Position numbers and translations under genes: made by a program
Shown: one piece after another, positions 1 to 12,284 of the stretch
Layout: every line of letters starts with the position of its first letter
Numbering within the stretch: position 1 is the first letter of the stretch
NCBI GenBank assembly: GCA_963277665.1
Contig: OY728123.1
Span: forward strand, 630,414,915-630,478,914
Reading direction: 5' to 3'
DNA length: 64,000 bases
From: Viscum album
Lineage: Eukaryota; Streptophyta; Magnoliopsida; Santalales; Viscaceae
The notes under the pieces: generated by a model
Databases searched by the model: none
What the model was told of the DNA's origin: nothing
Seen by the model: only the letters and a program-made list of their open reading frames with translations

Positions 1-1760
1 TTTTAATCATAAAATATAAATATTTTTTATTTTCCTTCCAAATGTTGTCTGAAAATTCAAAATAGCACTTATATTTCTAGTTTATCTTGTTTAAATACTT
101 CACTCAAAATTATTATCATTTTCATTCATTCATAATTCATTTCCATTAAATGTATAACAATTTTTGTATGATATTAATATCTCTTCTTCATGGTGATTTT
201 GACCCCCAATGAACACTCAAATATCTTTAACTGATAAATATTCTTAATTTTGGTTCATGAAGATTTAATATTATCTCTAAATGAATCTATATTCATGAAA
301 GTGTTCTGGTTGGTTCATCGTTAATTTTCATAATATTATATTAATATTTATTTTCAGTTGATGTTCATGGATTAAATTTATAAAATCAAAAAGCTTCTTG
401 AGAATAAAATATTTATATATTCATGTAGTTTTTGTTCAGGTTATTACATTCACTATACTATTAACTCACTCAATATTATTTTATTTTGAAAACTATATAC
501 CCTTAATAGTTTATTCAATGTAATTTTTTCACAATGAATTCATCACATATGTATGAGAAATTAGTAATATATCTATCCAGGAGTAAAACACCACCTGATA
601 ATATTTGTTTTATTCATATTGTAAAGATTAAATAGGAATATTCTTCTTCCTTCACATTACTAATTTGGGGAAACATTATTTATATTGATGTACAAACATT
701 GTATATAATCATAGCTCATGGTGTTGTCTTTCATTTCATAACACTGCCACTAAACACATGAAAAATCCACATACTACTAATTAAGTATGAATACAGTATA
801 TCAAACTCACATACTCCATTGTGTGGCATGTATTTATTCTTTATACATGTTGAATGTTATGAAATAACTTATAAAACATTAGGTTATATTCCTAGATGGT
901 AATCCTCATGAATATTATGAATTTTTCTCATTAAATTTTTCATTAAAATGAAGGCTTAATAATAGAGAATATAACTCTTTGTTTATGTGAAATTCCATGA
1001 AATAATAAGTCATAATTTCACACTCTCTATCATGAACACTCAATGCTCCTGATTATCAATTATATCATTCATGAAAATGGTGATATTAAATGTTAATTTT
1101 TGATAATATCCATCAACATAAATGAAAACCTAAAATTATATGCACACATATATATACATCTTACTTGAACCACCAAATATCTCTTTTCCATTGACATTGT
1201 ATAAGAAAATAAAAATCACAATAAAATGTTCACAAAAAATAACATTATATTATAAGTCTTATACATCTTATCTTTTTTTTGGTTTCTAATTCATCTCATC
1301 TCGACTACAATATTTTACTATTTTGTGAATATCATTATTCATACATGATGCACATAGTGTAAATACAAACTAATCACACCTCCCTTAAAATATTGATTTC
1401 ATAACATCTTGTATTCCTTATCATTTTTTAAATGATCACAGATTATTATTATCATTTAATTCTTGTGAATGATTTGAAAACAGGAATTCATGACATGATT
1501 CTCCAATGCATGAAAGGAAAAAACCTATGTGTTAGGTAAAATGGAGGTTACCATTCATTGTTTAAAAAATTATGTGCAATATTATTTCCATATATCTACA
1601 TGTTATTATGTATGAATGTTGCACCATTAAATAATCTTCCAACATTAGGATATCAAATTGGTAGGTTCTTTTCATTATTATGTTGGGCGCTACAAACATG
1701 ACTCATTTAATTATTTTGGGATCGAACTGTGTTAAGATCATTACTATAATGGCACTCCAC
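1..1760. repeat. Diverged repeat R1, copy 1 (left edge cut by window)
   Basis: This non-coding AT-rich stretch can be aligned by eye with 6591-8345 in the same orientation. Shared landmarks in the same order include ATGAAGATTTAATATTA (about 258 and 6792), AATATATACCCT-like text, TTAAGTATGAATAC (about 781 and 7321), a GTGTGGCATG/TATGGGGCATG block (about 822 and 7362), and a TTCCATAT-TCTA block near 1590 and 8125. Many substitutions and small indels separate the copies, so the duplication is old. It could be the LTR pair of a dead element or a dispersed repeat; no primer site or purine tract was found to decide. Confidence 0.5.
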
Positions 1761-4700
1761 CAATTCAACCACACATACAAATATATTTAATCTTACATAA
1801 TCACACGATCCACCTCTCTCATTTTCTTCAACAATATTTACAATATTTTATAATAAAAAGATATTAAATTAACCTAGGAAAATAAAGAATCATTCATTTT
1901 ACCAACAAATCCACTAAAATTATTTTCTATAATCCAATAATGTCATACTCATATTCATCCAGGTGATATATATTTTACATTCTAGATCATCATAATCACT
2001 TTAGTTATTGATATTATTTTTGAAAAAATAAATGTTTTATCTCTAAGTATCATTAACACATGCCATAAAACAAAAACAAACTCAACAATAATCACAAGTA
2101 AAGGATTTTTTATTTTAAGATAAAACTATTATAATCTAAAATTATTTTACCTCAAAAAAATTCTCAAAAAATATTTATATAGAAAAAGTACTATTATGAA
2201 TCTGACCCTTTTTATAATAATTTTAATCATCCATGGAAAACTTCATAGAAATTCCATCATAGGTTTTACCACTTCACCCAATACAATATTTCATTATTAT
2301 TGACAATAAATAAAAAAAATCTGTTGATTTCTTCAATCTTCTATTTTTTATTTCTGTAACATACCTTCAATGTCTACATAAATAATTCAAAGATAAATTT
2401 TATGACGTCTCCCAACATCATCAACCGTTCTTTTCCCTTTAGCTATTATTGTCTCCCTAATTATTAACAATAAATGGAAATGAAAATATGTAGAGTTGAT
2501 TTTACGTTTCTTGAGAAAATGTTTCCTCTTCATAACTTTCTTTCTCCCTTCATTTCTTCTACTCCCTTACTAATAGTAACCATTTCTGAAAAATAAAAAT
2601 TAATCTTCTTAAAAAATTGATTCAATTAATTCTCTTAAATAAAAGAGACATTTATTCATCATTTCTTTTTATATGTGGGATAACACAATATAGAAAACAT
2701 GACTACTCAATATAAATCAAAAGCTATAATGAAATTTATTATGTTTAATAATAACTCTAAAATATTTTTTTATTTGTTGTAAAAATATTTTTAACTGATT
2801 TACAACCTTTTATCTCAAAAATTGATTAAAATATTCAATTGAAGGAGTGTCTTTTCCCATTTAGATCAAATTTTCTTCTATCATTCGATAATAAGTGATC
2901 TTTTTTTATCATAAGAATATAAGAGTACAATAAATAAATATTTTTAATAGAAGAATAAGTTTCTAAAATTTCACCACAGGAATCACCATAAAAATAGAAA
3001 CCAGACCAAGAGATATTCCTTATCTAAGATATAGAAATTCCGAATGAGATATAGATATTAGGTATTTATTCTAAAAAACTTCCTTTCCCTATAGGGATAA
3101 ACATAATACATCTTCTACATTATGGTTGGTTTTTTTCAAGATTTCACTCCAAAAACAATTTTGATATTAATTGATCTCCTTCAACAAGAAAACATGGTAC
3201 TAATTGAAATAAAGTACTATTTGATGGTTATTTTCTAGGATACCAGTTAATATTTCACTGTATTAATTTTTCCAGGTCCTCCCTTAATGTATTCCTTACA
3301 TTCAAATCATTACATTGAAAAAATAAAGGACACAAAATATACATTTTAATATTGGGGTTCATTAATTATTTTCACTATGAGAAATAGGGATATGATTCAT
3401 TTCTTAACCCCAATACTCTATTTAATTCATCTACTAACATATGAAAAATCTTCCTGATTAATCCTTACTTGAAATTAAAGATTTTAGAATTTACTAAAAG
3501 AATATTCAAATTAATATCTCCATATTTCACCATATATGGATTTAGATTCTTCACATTAGAAGACCTATAATTTTTTTTCTTTATTTCCTACTCAAAAATC
3601 ATATCCAATAACAACTAATAAATTCATGTGATTAAATATTATTTTTTCATAAACAAAATGTTACGTTTAGGAGAAGAACCATTCATTTTAAAAAAAATTA
3701 TCACAAGAAGTCACTAGAATTTCGCATTTTTTGTTTAATATATTTTTTATAGGTAATAACTTCAATCATTTGTTAGTTGTGTTCACAAATTATTATCACC
3801 TTCCAAAAAACTCTAAAAATGGATTTTTAGTAATTTCCTTTAAATGAATCTCATGAAATTTATTTTCTTCCACATGGATGTTTGCAACCAAACCAATCAT
3901 CTTTTTAATCTCTTGGATTGAAAATGATATGTGCCTAATATTTCTCCCCACAGACATTGATTTCCAGGTCCCCTTATCAATATTTTATTATATGGTAATC
4001 ACTTCCAAAATAGACAAATGTATGAATTTTTTATAAATTCATTTTATCTTCTATATTATGAGTAGACTTATGAAAGTCATTCTTATTTATATATCCTCAT
4101 GGTGACTTATGTACATTTATATATAGATTTTATTTTTAAAATTTTTCTTTATAACAACATATACATAGTTAATGATTGATTTATACCATAACTCCCCAAA
4201 ATTATAAAAAATTCAATAATAATAGTCAAATAATTATTCATAACAACCAAATATTATTTTTATTGATATAGTCTTCTTTATATTGATATTATACTATAGT
4301 TCTATTGGACTTCTCTTCACAACAGATCCATGATTCTATAATATCGTCTTTATGTAATAATCATGCATCGAATAATTATTCGAAACATTAATAGAATTAA
4401 TTAAAAACATAAAAAGACAAAACAATATCAAAAAAATATTTATTTCAACTCCTATGATGCAGTTTTGATGTATTTTACATCTTATAAGGTTCAAACAACA
4501 TATTTTTTATTCTTATATTTTAGTGGATAACATTATTTACTTTCCCTTTTCACATTGAAATTTGATGGAATGGTGGGTTTTTCATTAGTATTCGTTAACC
4601 AAACATGTCCAGTATTTAATTTGTAGCATGGACTCATAGATTGAACTATATTAGTAAAATTATATTTACTAGGATAAAGATATACCTTATCCAAAATTCC

Positions 4701-6590
4701 TACAGTAGATTTATCTCTATACAATGACAAGCAATTTTCAAAAATTATTTTTTATTTTTTTGATGTAAGAATCTGGTCAGAAATACTAATGTTATCCAAT
4801 CTATTATCAGTATCTTGATATGTCTTTTAGGTGTCACATCTAGATTTATAAATTGTGATAACATTAAAGACACATTAATTTCATATCAATCTTCCCTTCT
4901 TAAGATTATTTCATGATTTCCCCCATTGGCTTGTCATATTATGAATTTAATCGTCATGAATCTTACAAAATTATTTTAATATTTTTAATGATTAATTACA
5001 TTTTTATTTTTGATATCCAATTGAAAATTCTTTAGATAAATTGGAAAATTATGAATTTCCTCATTTCAATGATTATTTCAATAAAAGCATCCAAAGTCAC
5101 TACTTTTTTCACAAATATAATCATTATTACTATTCTTTATCAAGGTAAATATTTTACTTAATATGTAATATAGATTTTTATAAATCATGGATTATTTATC
5201 CACCAATTCTTTCATCATCAACATTTTCATTAATTACTCTCTTCATATTTTATTACACCATGGTGTTTATTAATTAGTGAAACAAAATTTTTTTTTATTA
5301 GCCTCTATACCTTCAATAATAATTTTTTATACTTTCATATTTTCAATTATATATTCATACAAAACTTTCGATTTCTATTCTAACTATTATTTTCATTCTA
5401 TAGTCCCTTGATATATGAAAGTACATACGTGACAACTTCAACTTGGAAATTTTAGTATATATTTTGATTTTGGAGTAAAAATAAACAAGTGACTCTTTAT
5501 ATATAAACTTTCTATATCCATCACAATATTAAAATGAAGTTTACCTTTATATGGATTAACCTCATAATATTTTATAGTTTTGGCACCAAATTGAATACCT
5601 CCATTTTTTGGGTGTCCTATTTCTTCTTTATGTCTTTCTTTTCTTCCATTCCCTTTTTATATATATGTTTTTATGGTTTTTATAGAAACCTCCATTTTTT
5701 TATTGATATTGATCAAAAATATATTTTCCATTTGAGTAAACAATATCTTTATATTCTAATATATAGTTAATATAATTTTAATACATGAAAAAGGGATAGA
5801 AGAACTGACAAAGTATTAGGTGGAACCATTTCTCTATTACTATATAAGATGCCTAGTGGATAGGGGAAGTACACTAAGAATGTAGTAGATAGGGTGAATA
5901 AGTGTATTGAAACATTACCAGTTTGATTTCCTATTATTTTTTACACAATTTTATATTCAATACATTGAACCTATTAGGATGAAGAGATCAATAACATTAA
6001 TAGAAAATTCATACCACATAGAAAAAAATGAAAATTTATAATAACACACATTAATTTTACCAGGTTCTCCACAAAAGTGGGTAACAAAATCCATTGTGTG
6101 TTCATCTGTTTTACAAGAAAAATTTTAAATTGAAATAATCATTTAATCAATTATAGTTATATGTGAAGGTCTAATACAACTGACCTAATTATTCTGACAT
6201 GAAATGTGTTTTTTATTCTAGTATCATATCAATGTTCACAAACACAACACCAAAAAAATAAGATGACATTGACTCAAATCATATATTACTATAGAAAAAT
6301 GATCATCTTCTTTAAACTACTATAATAAGATGATCTAATCATTCTTCTCTATACCAAATTCATTTTCCATCCACTAAATATAATAAAAATCACTATAAGT
6401 AATTCATTGAAATACTCCTCTTAAATAAGTATAAGACAAAGAATTCATCTCAACTAACTAAATAATATTTATTATCATTTGAAATATCTACAATTAACCC
6501 CATTCTGTATTAATCTTTATTTTTTGAAAATATATCACATCTAACATAGATAAAACAATTTAACAAGAAAATATTAGAGGAAATTTTAAT
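1761..6590. other. AT-rich stretch without recognisable genes
   Basis: Nothing here reads as a gene. The few open frames (for example 5534-5770) are short, rich in Phe/Ile/Tyr/Leu and look like by-products of the base composition. I saw no retroelement motif, tRNA or CRISPR-like array. If R1 copies 1 and 2 are LTRs, this would be their decayed internal region, but no coding trace supports that. Confidence 0.5.
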
Positions 6591-8345
6591 TACTCAAAAT
6601 ATTCAGAATTAAACCATAACACTTATATTTGTAGTCATGCTCAAGAAAATATATTTCATGGTATATATTATGTTCTATTTATTTCATAATTTTTGGTCTT
6701 CATCCATATAAAATTTTATGCATGTGATTATAAAATCACTCAAGAATGGAAGACTATCATACATTGATAATTATTCTCACTTAGGCATTATGAAGATTTA
6801 ATATTAGATTCTTATAATAACACATCTATTCTATGGGAACTGATCATCCTGATTATTATTTACAGCATTTAATAGTATATTAATAATTCTTTGTCCCTTC
6901 TAGTTAATGGATGAATTTTATAAAATCATTGTACAATGCACACATCACATTCCACTATCTTCATACAAAATTTCATTACATAATATATTTATCTTCAATA
7001 TTAACTCAATAAATCATCAATTGTACTAATAAATATATACCCTACATAGATTGTTTACACTATTTTTTCATTATGAAATTTTTACATAGATTTCACTACA
7101 TAAAACCAAATTTTTAAAGGAGTAAAACAATGTATGAACCTCTCTCTTCTCTATGTAACAAATAATATGTAGAAAACATATTATTTATTTGAACTAAATA
7201 AACTGGATGAACAATATTCATTCCAATGAAGAAAAATTTCATGGAATTATATCCCATAGTTCTTTTTTTTCATCATGAAACAAGGTCACTTAACACACAC
7301 AAAATCAATGTACTTCACATTAAGTATGAATACTAGTTATGGATCAATCATAATATAGTATGGGGCATGCATTTAATCTTTGAGTAGGTTAATTGGAATA
7401 ATATAACTTCTTCCTCATTATTTATGATTATTATACGACTACCATTCTATACCTAATTCATGGTTCAAATTAAATTTGTAACATTAAAATAAGTAAGAAA
7501 ATAGATAATATAACTCTCTATTGTTGAAAAAAATAAAGACGTAAAATTGAAAACATATCTCCTTTGTGTCTTGATGACTTAGTGCTAACAATTCTTAATC
7601 AACCCATCCAATTATATATTGAGTTTCATGGGGTATTAATAGACAATACCCACTAACATACTCCACCACCTCGAACACTATAGACACCACCAAAATCATC
7701 ATGTCTGCATTGTAATACATTGCTCAGTCTCTAACATCCTATGAGATACTAAATATCACTATAAAAAAAATTTCAATGTAACTTGATACCCCATTGATTT
7801 TACCACATATATTCAATATATTTTGGCCTCCATATCATCTTGACTTGTATCTTTTTCTATTTTATTAATCTATTTATTTAGATATGATGCATCCACTTTA
7901 ACTATATCTCAAACACATCTCACTTTCTATCTTCAATCCACATTCCCATTAGTTACATAGAAAGATTAAAAAAATCATTGGTGTTGATCCATAATGATGT
8001 ATTCAGAAATATATGAACACATGATGTTATGTAATTATTTGTTAATGAATTTAGGTGGAAATCCTACAAGCTAGATGAAGAATATGACATGTAATTTTAT
8101 TTAATAAATGTTGGGTATCATAATTTCCATATCTCTATCTGTTTTTTAATATTTATAATAATCCATTAACAATCATCCAACATTGTATATAAACAAGGTT
8201 ATTGCATCGATTTATTATTTAAGGTGCAATAAACACAACTCCATTGACTACATTAGCTAAGTCCCATACTATGTATCTTTCCACCATGGAACTTGACCAA
8301 CCCATCGTGGAAAATTAGTAAATGATTAAAAATTCATATTTCCAT
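6591..8345. repeat. Diverged repeat R1, copy 2
   Basis: Second direct copy of the repeat at 1-1760, about 6.6 kb downstream. Colinear landmarks run almost to the Sirevirus insertion at 8362, so the Sirevirus appears to have landed at or just beyond the right end of this copy. There is no coding content. Confidence 0.5.
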
Positions 8346-8361
8346 CAAACAAATATATAGT

Positions 8362-10362
8362 TGTTGACCTCACCTGTTTTGATAATCCCAAATATGATTT
8401 CATATACTTTGATACTCTCCATCTAATGTTTTTCAATATTTTAATTCTTTCAATCTGTGATCAAGATGATAATAATATTAAAATAATCCCTGAGATTGTT
8501 AATCTTTGTTTATCCATGGTTATATAAGTTCTGAAATAATTCTAACCAATCAGATGTGTTTTGAATAAAAACAAACATGTGTAAGCTACTAATCTGCACA
8601 TAGCTACTGATAAAGAGCTACCGGTACTCAGTCTACCGATAGAATTAATCTACCGATAGACAGAGTCACCGATAAGCTATATTCACTAATATAAACAGAG
8701 TCACCGATAAGCTAAGGTCACTGATATAAATAGAGTTACTGATAATCAGACAGTCTACTGACAGAACAGACGATCTAGTGATGTGCATGTCTACCAGTAG
8801 TTACTGATAGAGTAGGACTACTAATATGAGTACTGACAATCACAAACCAGAGCTACCGATATGAGGAAGTCTACCAATAGAACCAGTCTACCGAGCTACC
8901 GACTAACAAACGCACCAGAGATAACGACAGACAAGAGAAACCGATAGACAGAAGTCTACCGACAGATCCAATTCACACATATAGATACATAGAGCTACTG
9001 ATGGAGAAAAACTATTATATAGAGCTACCGATGCATGATCAAGAGCTACCGTTTGAAGAGCCTACAACATCGTGTACTTTTACTAACACGAACTACTAAT
9101 GATTGACCAAACAGTCAAACTCTATACTCTATACTCACAATACTATTTTTTATTAAGATAACAACTACATTTGATGTTTTTAATGTATTTAATGTTATTT
9201 AATGATCTCTGTTTCCATGTCAGGGAACCGTACCTAGTACCCATGAAAAAAGTAATTATTCATTTCTGCATAAGCTGAACGCTATAAAGTGACAGATAAA
9301 AAGGATCATGATATATAACAATTTTTTAAAGGAATAGAATCAAGGAACAAAGAAGACACATGATGGGTGAAATATCCAAGAGTTGAACAACATTCAAATG
9401 TGGAGCATTTTTCACAAGTCAATATCCATACTCTAAGAATCATGGACATACACAAAGAAATTTATTCTAGAGGAGAACACAAGTTGCATCTTGAGTGAAG
9501 AACTACAACAAGAATTTCATAAACTCAGGCTCCGAAACTAGACTGAGAACCAAGGACGAAAACGACACTTTGTTTTCTGAACAAGAAACCAGAGAAGGAG
9601 TCAGAAGCTTTTCTGATAAACCAAACGAGTCCAGAACTACACTGATAATCACTAAAGCATTTCTAAACACAATCATATTCATCTTAGTGATTATTTTTAT
9701 TTACATTTTCAGCAGTGTGTGTACCCTTTTTATTCTACACACATACTGACTCGTGTACTAAGCTGTAGGATTCATAAATCCTCACTCAAACTTTATAACC
9801 CTTTGTTACCCACTGTAGATAGTGGTAGAGGTCGAGTAAGACCTGAATAGCTTGTGTGCTATTGTTTACTTTTACCACGAAGAACTGTGGTAGAGGTATT
9901 TGGACTTGGACATCAGTGTACTATTGTTTACCCCCGGTCCAGGGTGTAGATCAATTAATATAAATTGTTGAGAGGACTAAGTATCGGCTTGAGACTGAAC
10001 CTCTTGGTTATTTTTGGTGGGCATATTAATTTAAGTCTATAAGTATACTATATATTTATTACATATTTCGATGTTATAACTTTGAAATACAAATCTTTTT
10101 TAAAGCTACATAGATATTTCAATTAGCAAGTGTTTATACTGATTGTAAACCAGTGTGTTAGTTTCAAAAGTTAATTTAATCTTCAGATTAAGTCAACTGA
10201 GACCTAATCAATCTTTGAGAAGCTGATTGAACAATTACACTCTGTATAGATTCACTACAGTTTAACTTTGTTTTTAAATTGGGGGATTTTAAGAGAAATA
10301 ATTTTAGTATAAATTTTTATTGGAACTCAATTCACCCCCCTCTTGAGTATCCACTCCGACAA
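8362..10362 (+). repeat. 5' LTR of the Sirevirus
   Basis: It starts TGTTGACCTC and ends near CCGACA just before the primer site. The end is fixed to within 2-3 bases, because the copies differ there (CCGACAA against CCGATCA). It aligns along its length with 19090-21093. It contains an array of TACCGAT-like words (8590-9065) and a C-rich U5 end (ACCCCCCTCTTGAGTATCC). An apparent 84-codon frame at 9495-9749 lies inside the LTR, is broken in the other LTR, and is not treated as a gene. Confidence 0.88.
8590..9065 (+). repeat. Array of TACCGAT-like short repeats in the U3 of the 5' LTR
   Basis: About 25 imperfect copies of a word of the form (A)G(T)CTACCGATAGA occur at irregular spacings of roughly 10-25 bases. 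Variants include CACCGATAAG, CTACTGATAG and CTACCGGTAC. The same array is present in the other LTR (19320-19795). It lies upstream of the TATA-like box, which is where retrotransposon enhancers sit, so clustered binding sites for a host factor are a reasonable inference. No protein binding can be shown from the sequence. Confidence 0.75.
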
Positions 10363-10367
10363 ACATT

Positions 10368-10380
10368 TGGTATCAAAGGT
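10368..10380 (+). other. Primer binding site, tRNA-iMet type
   Basis: TGGTATCAAAGGT follows the 5' LTR by a few bases. It differs by one or two bases from TGGTATCAGAGC, the complement of the 3' end of plant initiator tRNA-Met, which primes minus-strand synthesis in most plant copia elements. Confidence 0.88.
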
Positions 10381-10508
10381 TTGTTTTTGTTAAATAACTT
10401 TTGAAATACTCTGTTTTTCAACTATGATTTTAGTTGAATCTTTAAAGATCTTAAATTAATGTTAGTTCTAAATTTTACATCTTTAAAACTATTTTCTAAA
10501 ATCTACCT

Positions 10509-12232
10509 ATGGATAATCGACTAGAGGGTGCTACTACAAACTGGACACCTTTATTTAATGGCACAAACTATGCCCAGTGGAAACTTAAGATGAAAATACA
10601 TTTGGAAAGTGTGGGTTTTGATATTTGGACTGCTATAGAATCTCAATATAAAATTCCAGGAACTGAAAGAAAAACTTGGGATGAACCTACAAAGACTTCT
10701 TACAATAATAACTGTAAATCCATGAATGCCCTATACTATGATTTAGGAGATGAACAGTTTAATATAATATCTTCTTCCAAAACTTCTTATGAAATTTGGG
10801 ATATTTGGGAGTTTCTCATGAAGGAACAACTAATGTCAAAGAAATGCGATTAAATACTTACACTATTAAATATGACAATTTTAAAGTGAAGACTGATGGA
10901 CCAATTACTGATATGTATCTCACATTTATTGAGATAGTCAATACAATGAGTTCACTTGGAAAAGATGTTCCAGCTAAGGAACAAATTATGAGGATACTGA
11001 GATTTCTACCAGAACGATGGAGAGGCACTTATGTTTAAATTAGAGAGTCATGTGACATTGGAGAACTACCTGTAAAAGAGCTTATTGGAAAATTAATTAT
11101 ATATGAGGAAGAAATCAAGGTAAATAATGTGGAAGATAATGAACCAAAAAGGAAATCATTAGCTTTCAATACTATTGCTTCGAAGAGCAAGGACAAAGAA
11201 AAAGATCAAATACAAACTGAAAGTTCAACCAGTGGATGTTCAGACTCTGACAGTGATGCTGAAATGGCTCAAATAGCCAGGAGATTCAAGAAGTTTTATA
11301 GGAAGAATAAATCCTTCAGAAAATCTAACTACAAAGGAAAGTATGAAAATAAGGGAAAGTGGAAGAAGGATTGGAAGAAAGCTGACAAGAATGATGAAGT
11401 AGTCTGCTATGAGTGCAAAAGCAAAGGACACATCAAGGTTGATTTTCCAAAATTAAATTTCAAAAAGAAATATGATTATAAGGACAATAAGTACAAGAAA
11501 GCTATGAATGAAACATGGAGTGATTAAGAGGACAACAAAATTGAATCTAAAGTTTCTGATTCTGAGAAGAATCGTGCCAAAATGTGTTTCATGACCAACA
11601 CATATGAGGTAACCTTAGATACTACTGTTTTAAAGTATTATTATTCTGGAGATGATGCAGACTATGATTCTGATTCTAAAAACATGAAAGCTAAGGAATT
11701 ATTTGAATACTGCAATATGATGGAAGAAGCATGTAATGAACTTAAAGATAAATATATGTCTCTAAAGAAACAGCATGCTCTTACTGCCAATGTTAAATCT
11801 ACCTTTGATATAGAAAAAGAAAAGAATTCTCAACTGTTAAAGGAAAATACAGAACTAAAAATTTCAAATGAGAAACTTATAAAGGACTTAGAAAAGTTCA
11901 CAAATTGAAAAGATACTCTAACTCAAATGTTAGGTAAGAAAGTTTCACCAAAATACACTACTGGAATAGGCTACAAACCTGGGTAGAGACAGCTTATTAA
12001 GAATAGATTTATTACTAAATCTGGACAGGATACTACTAGTTCATGTTCTGGAAATCCCTATGCTTCATCTAGTTATTCAAATTTTCATAGATCAACTAAA
12101 GTTTATCTTTAAAATTCTATGGATTCCATAAATTATATGAGACCCATAAGATAAATATGGGTACCTAAAGCTTTGATTGCTGACCTATCTGGACCCAAGA
12201 AGATCTGGGTACCAAAATCATTTTCTATCTAA
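10509..12232 (+). pseudogene. gag: Sirevirus gag (capsid/nucleocapsid), broken
   Basis: Gag forms the virus-like particle and binds the element RNA. The ATG at 10509 begins a frame with the copia gag pattern F-N-G-T-N-Y-x-x-W near residues 16-24. A frameshift near 10800 (GATATTTGGGAGTTT against GATTCTTTGGGTGTT in the second copy) moves the reading to the frame that then runs to 12232, with stops at 11036, 11525 and 11906. Two of these stops correspond to TCA codons in the second copy. A CCHC zinc knuckle (CYECKSKGHIKVDF) is present but its last cysteine is Phe. Behind it lie an acidic Ser/Asp-rich linker, a Lys/Glu-rich probable coiled coil (about 11770-11900) and a twice-repeated I-W-V-P-K motif near the end. 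Pol follows in the +1 frame. Confidence 0.9.
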
Positions 12233-12284
12233 ATATGTTTTGTAGGAAACATGCTTAAAGAGTTCTCACAAGAAGGTATGGTAC

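Noticed and set aside
5534..5770. 78-codon open frame, hydrophobic, looking like a membrane protein
   Set aside because: Rich in Phe/Ile/Tyr from AT-rich DNA, no conservation partner in the window and no motif.
9495..9749. 84-codon frame with a hydrophobic C-terminus inside the Sirevirus 5' LTR
   Set aside because: The matching stretch of the other LTR is broken by stops and frame changes, and the frame lies in the R/U5 leader.
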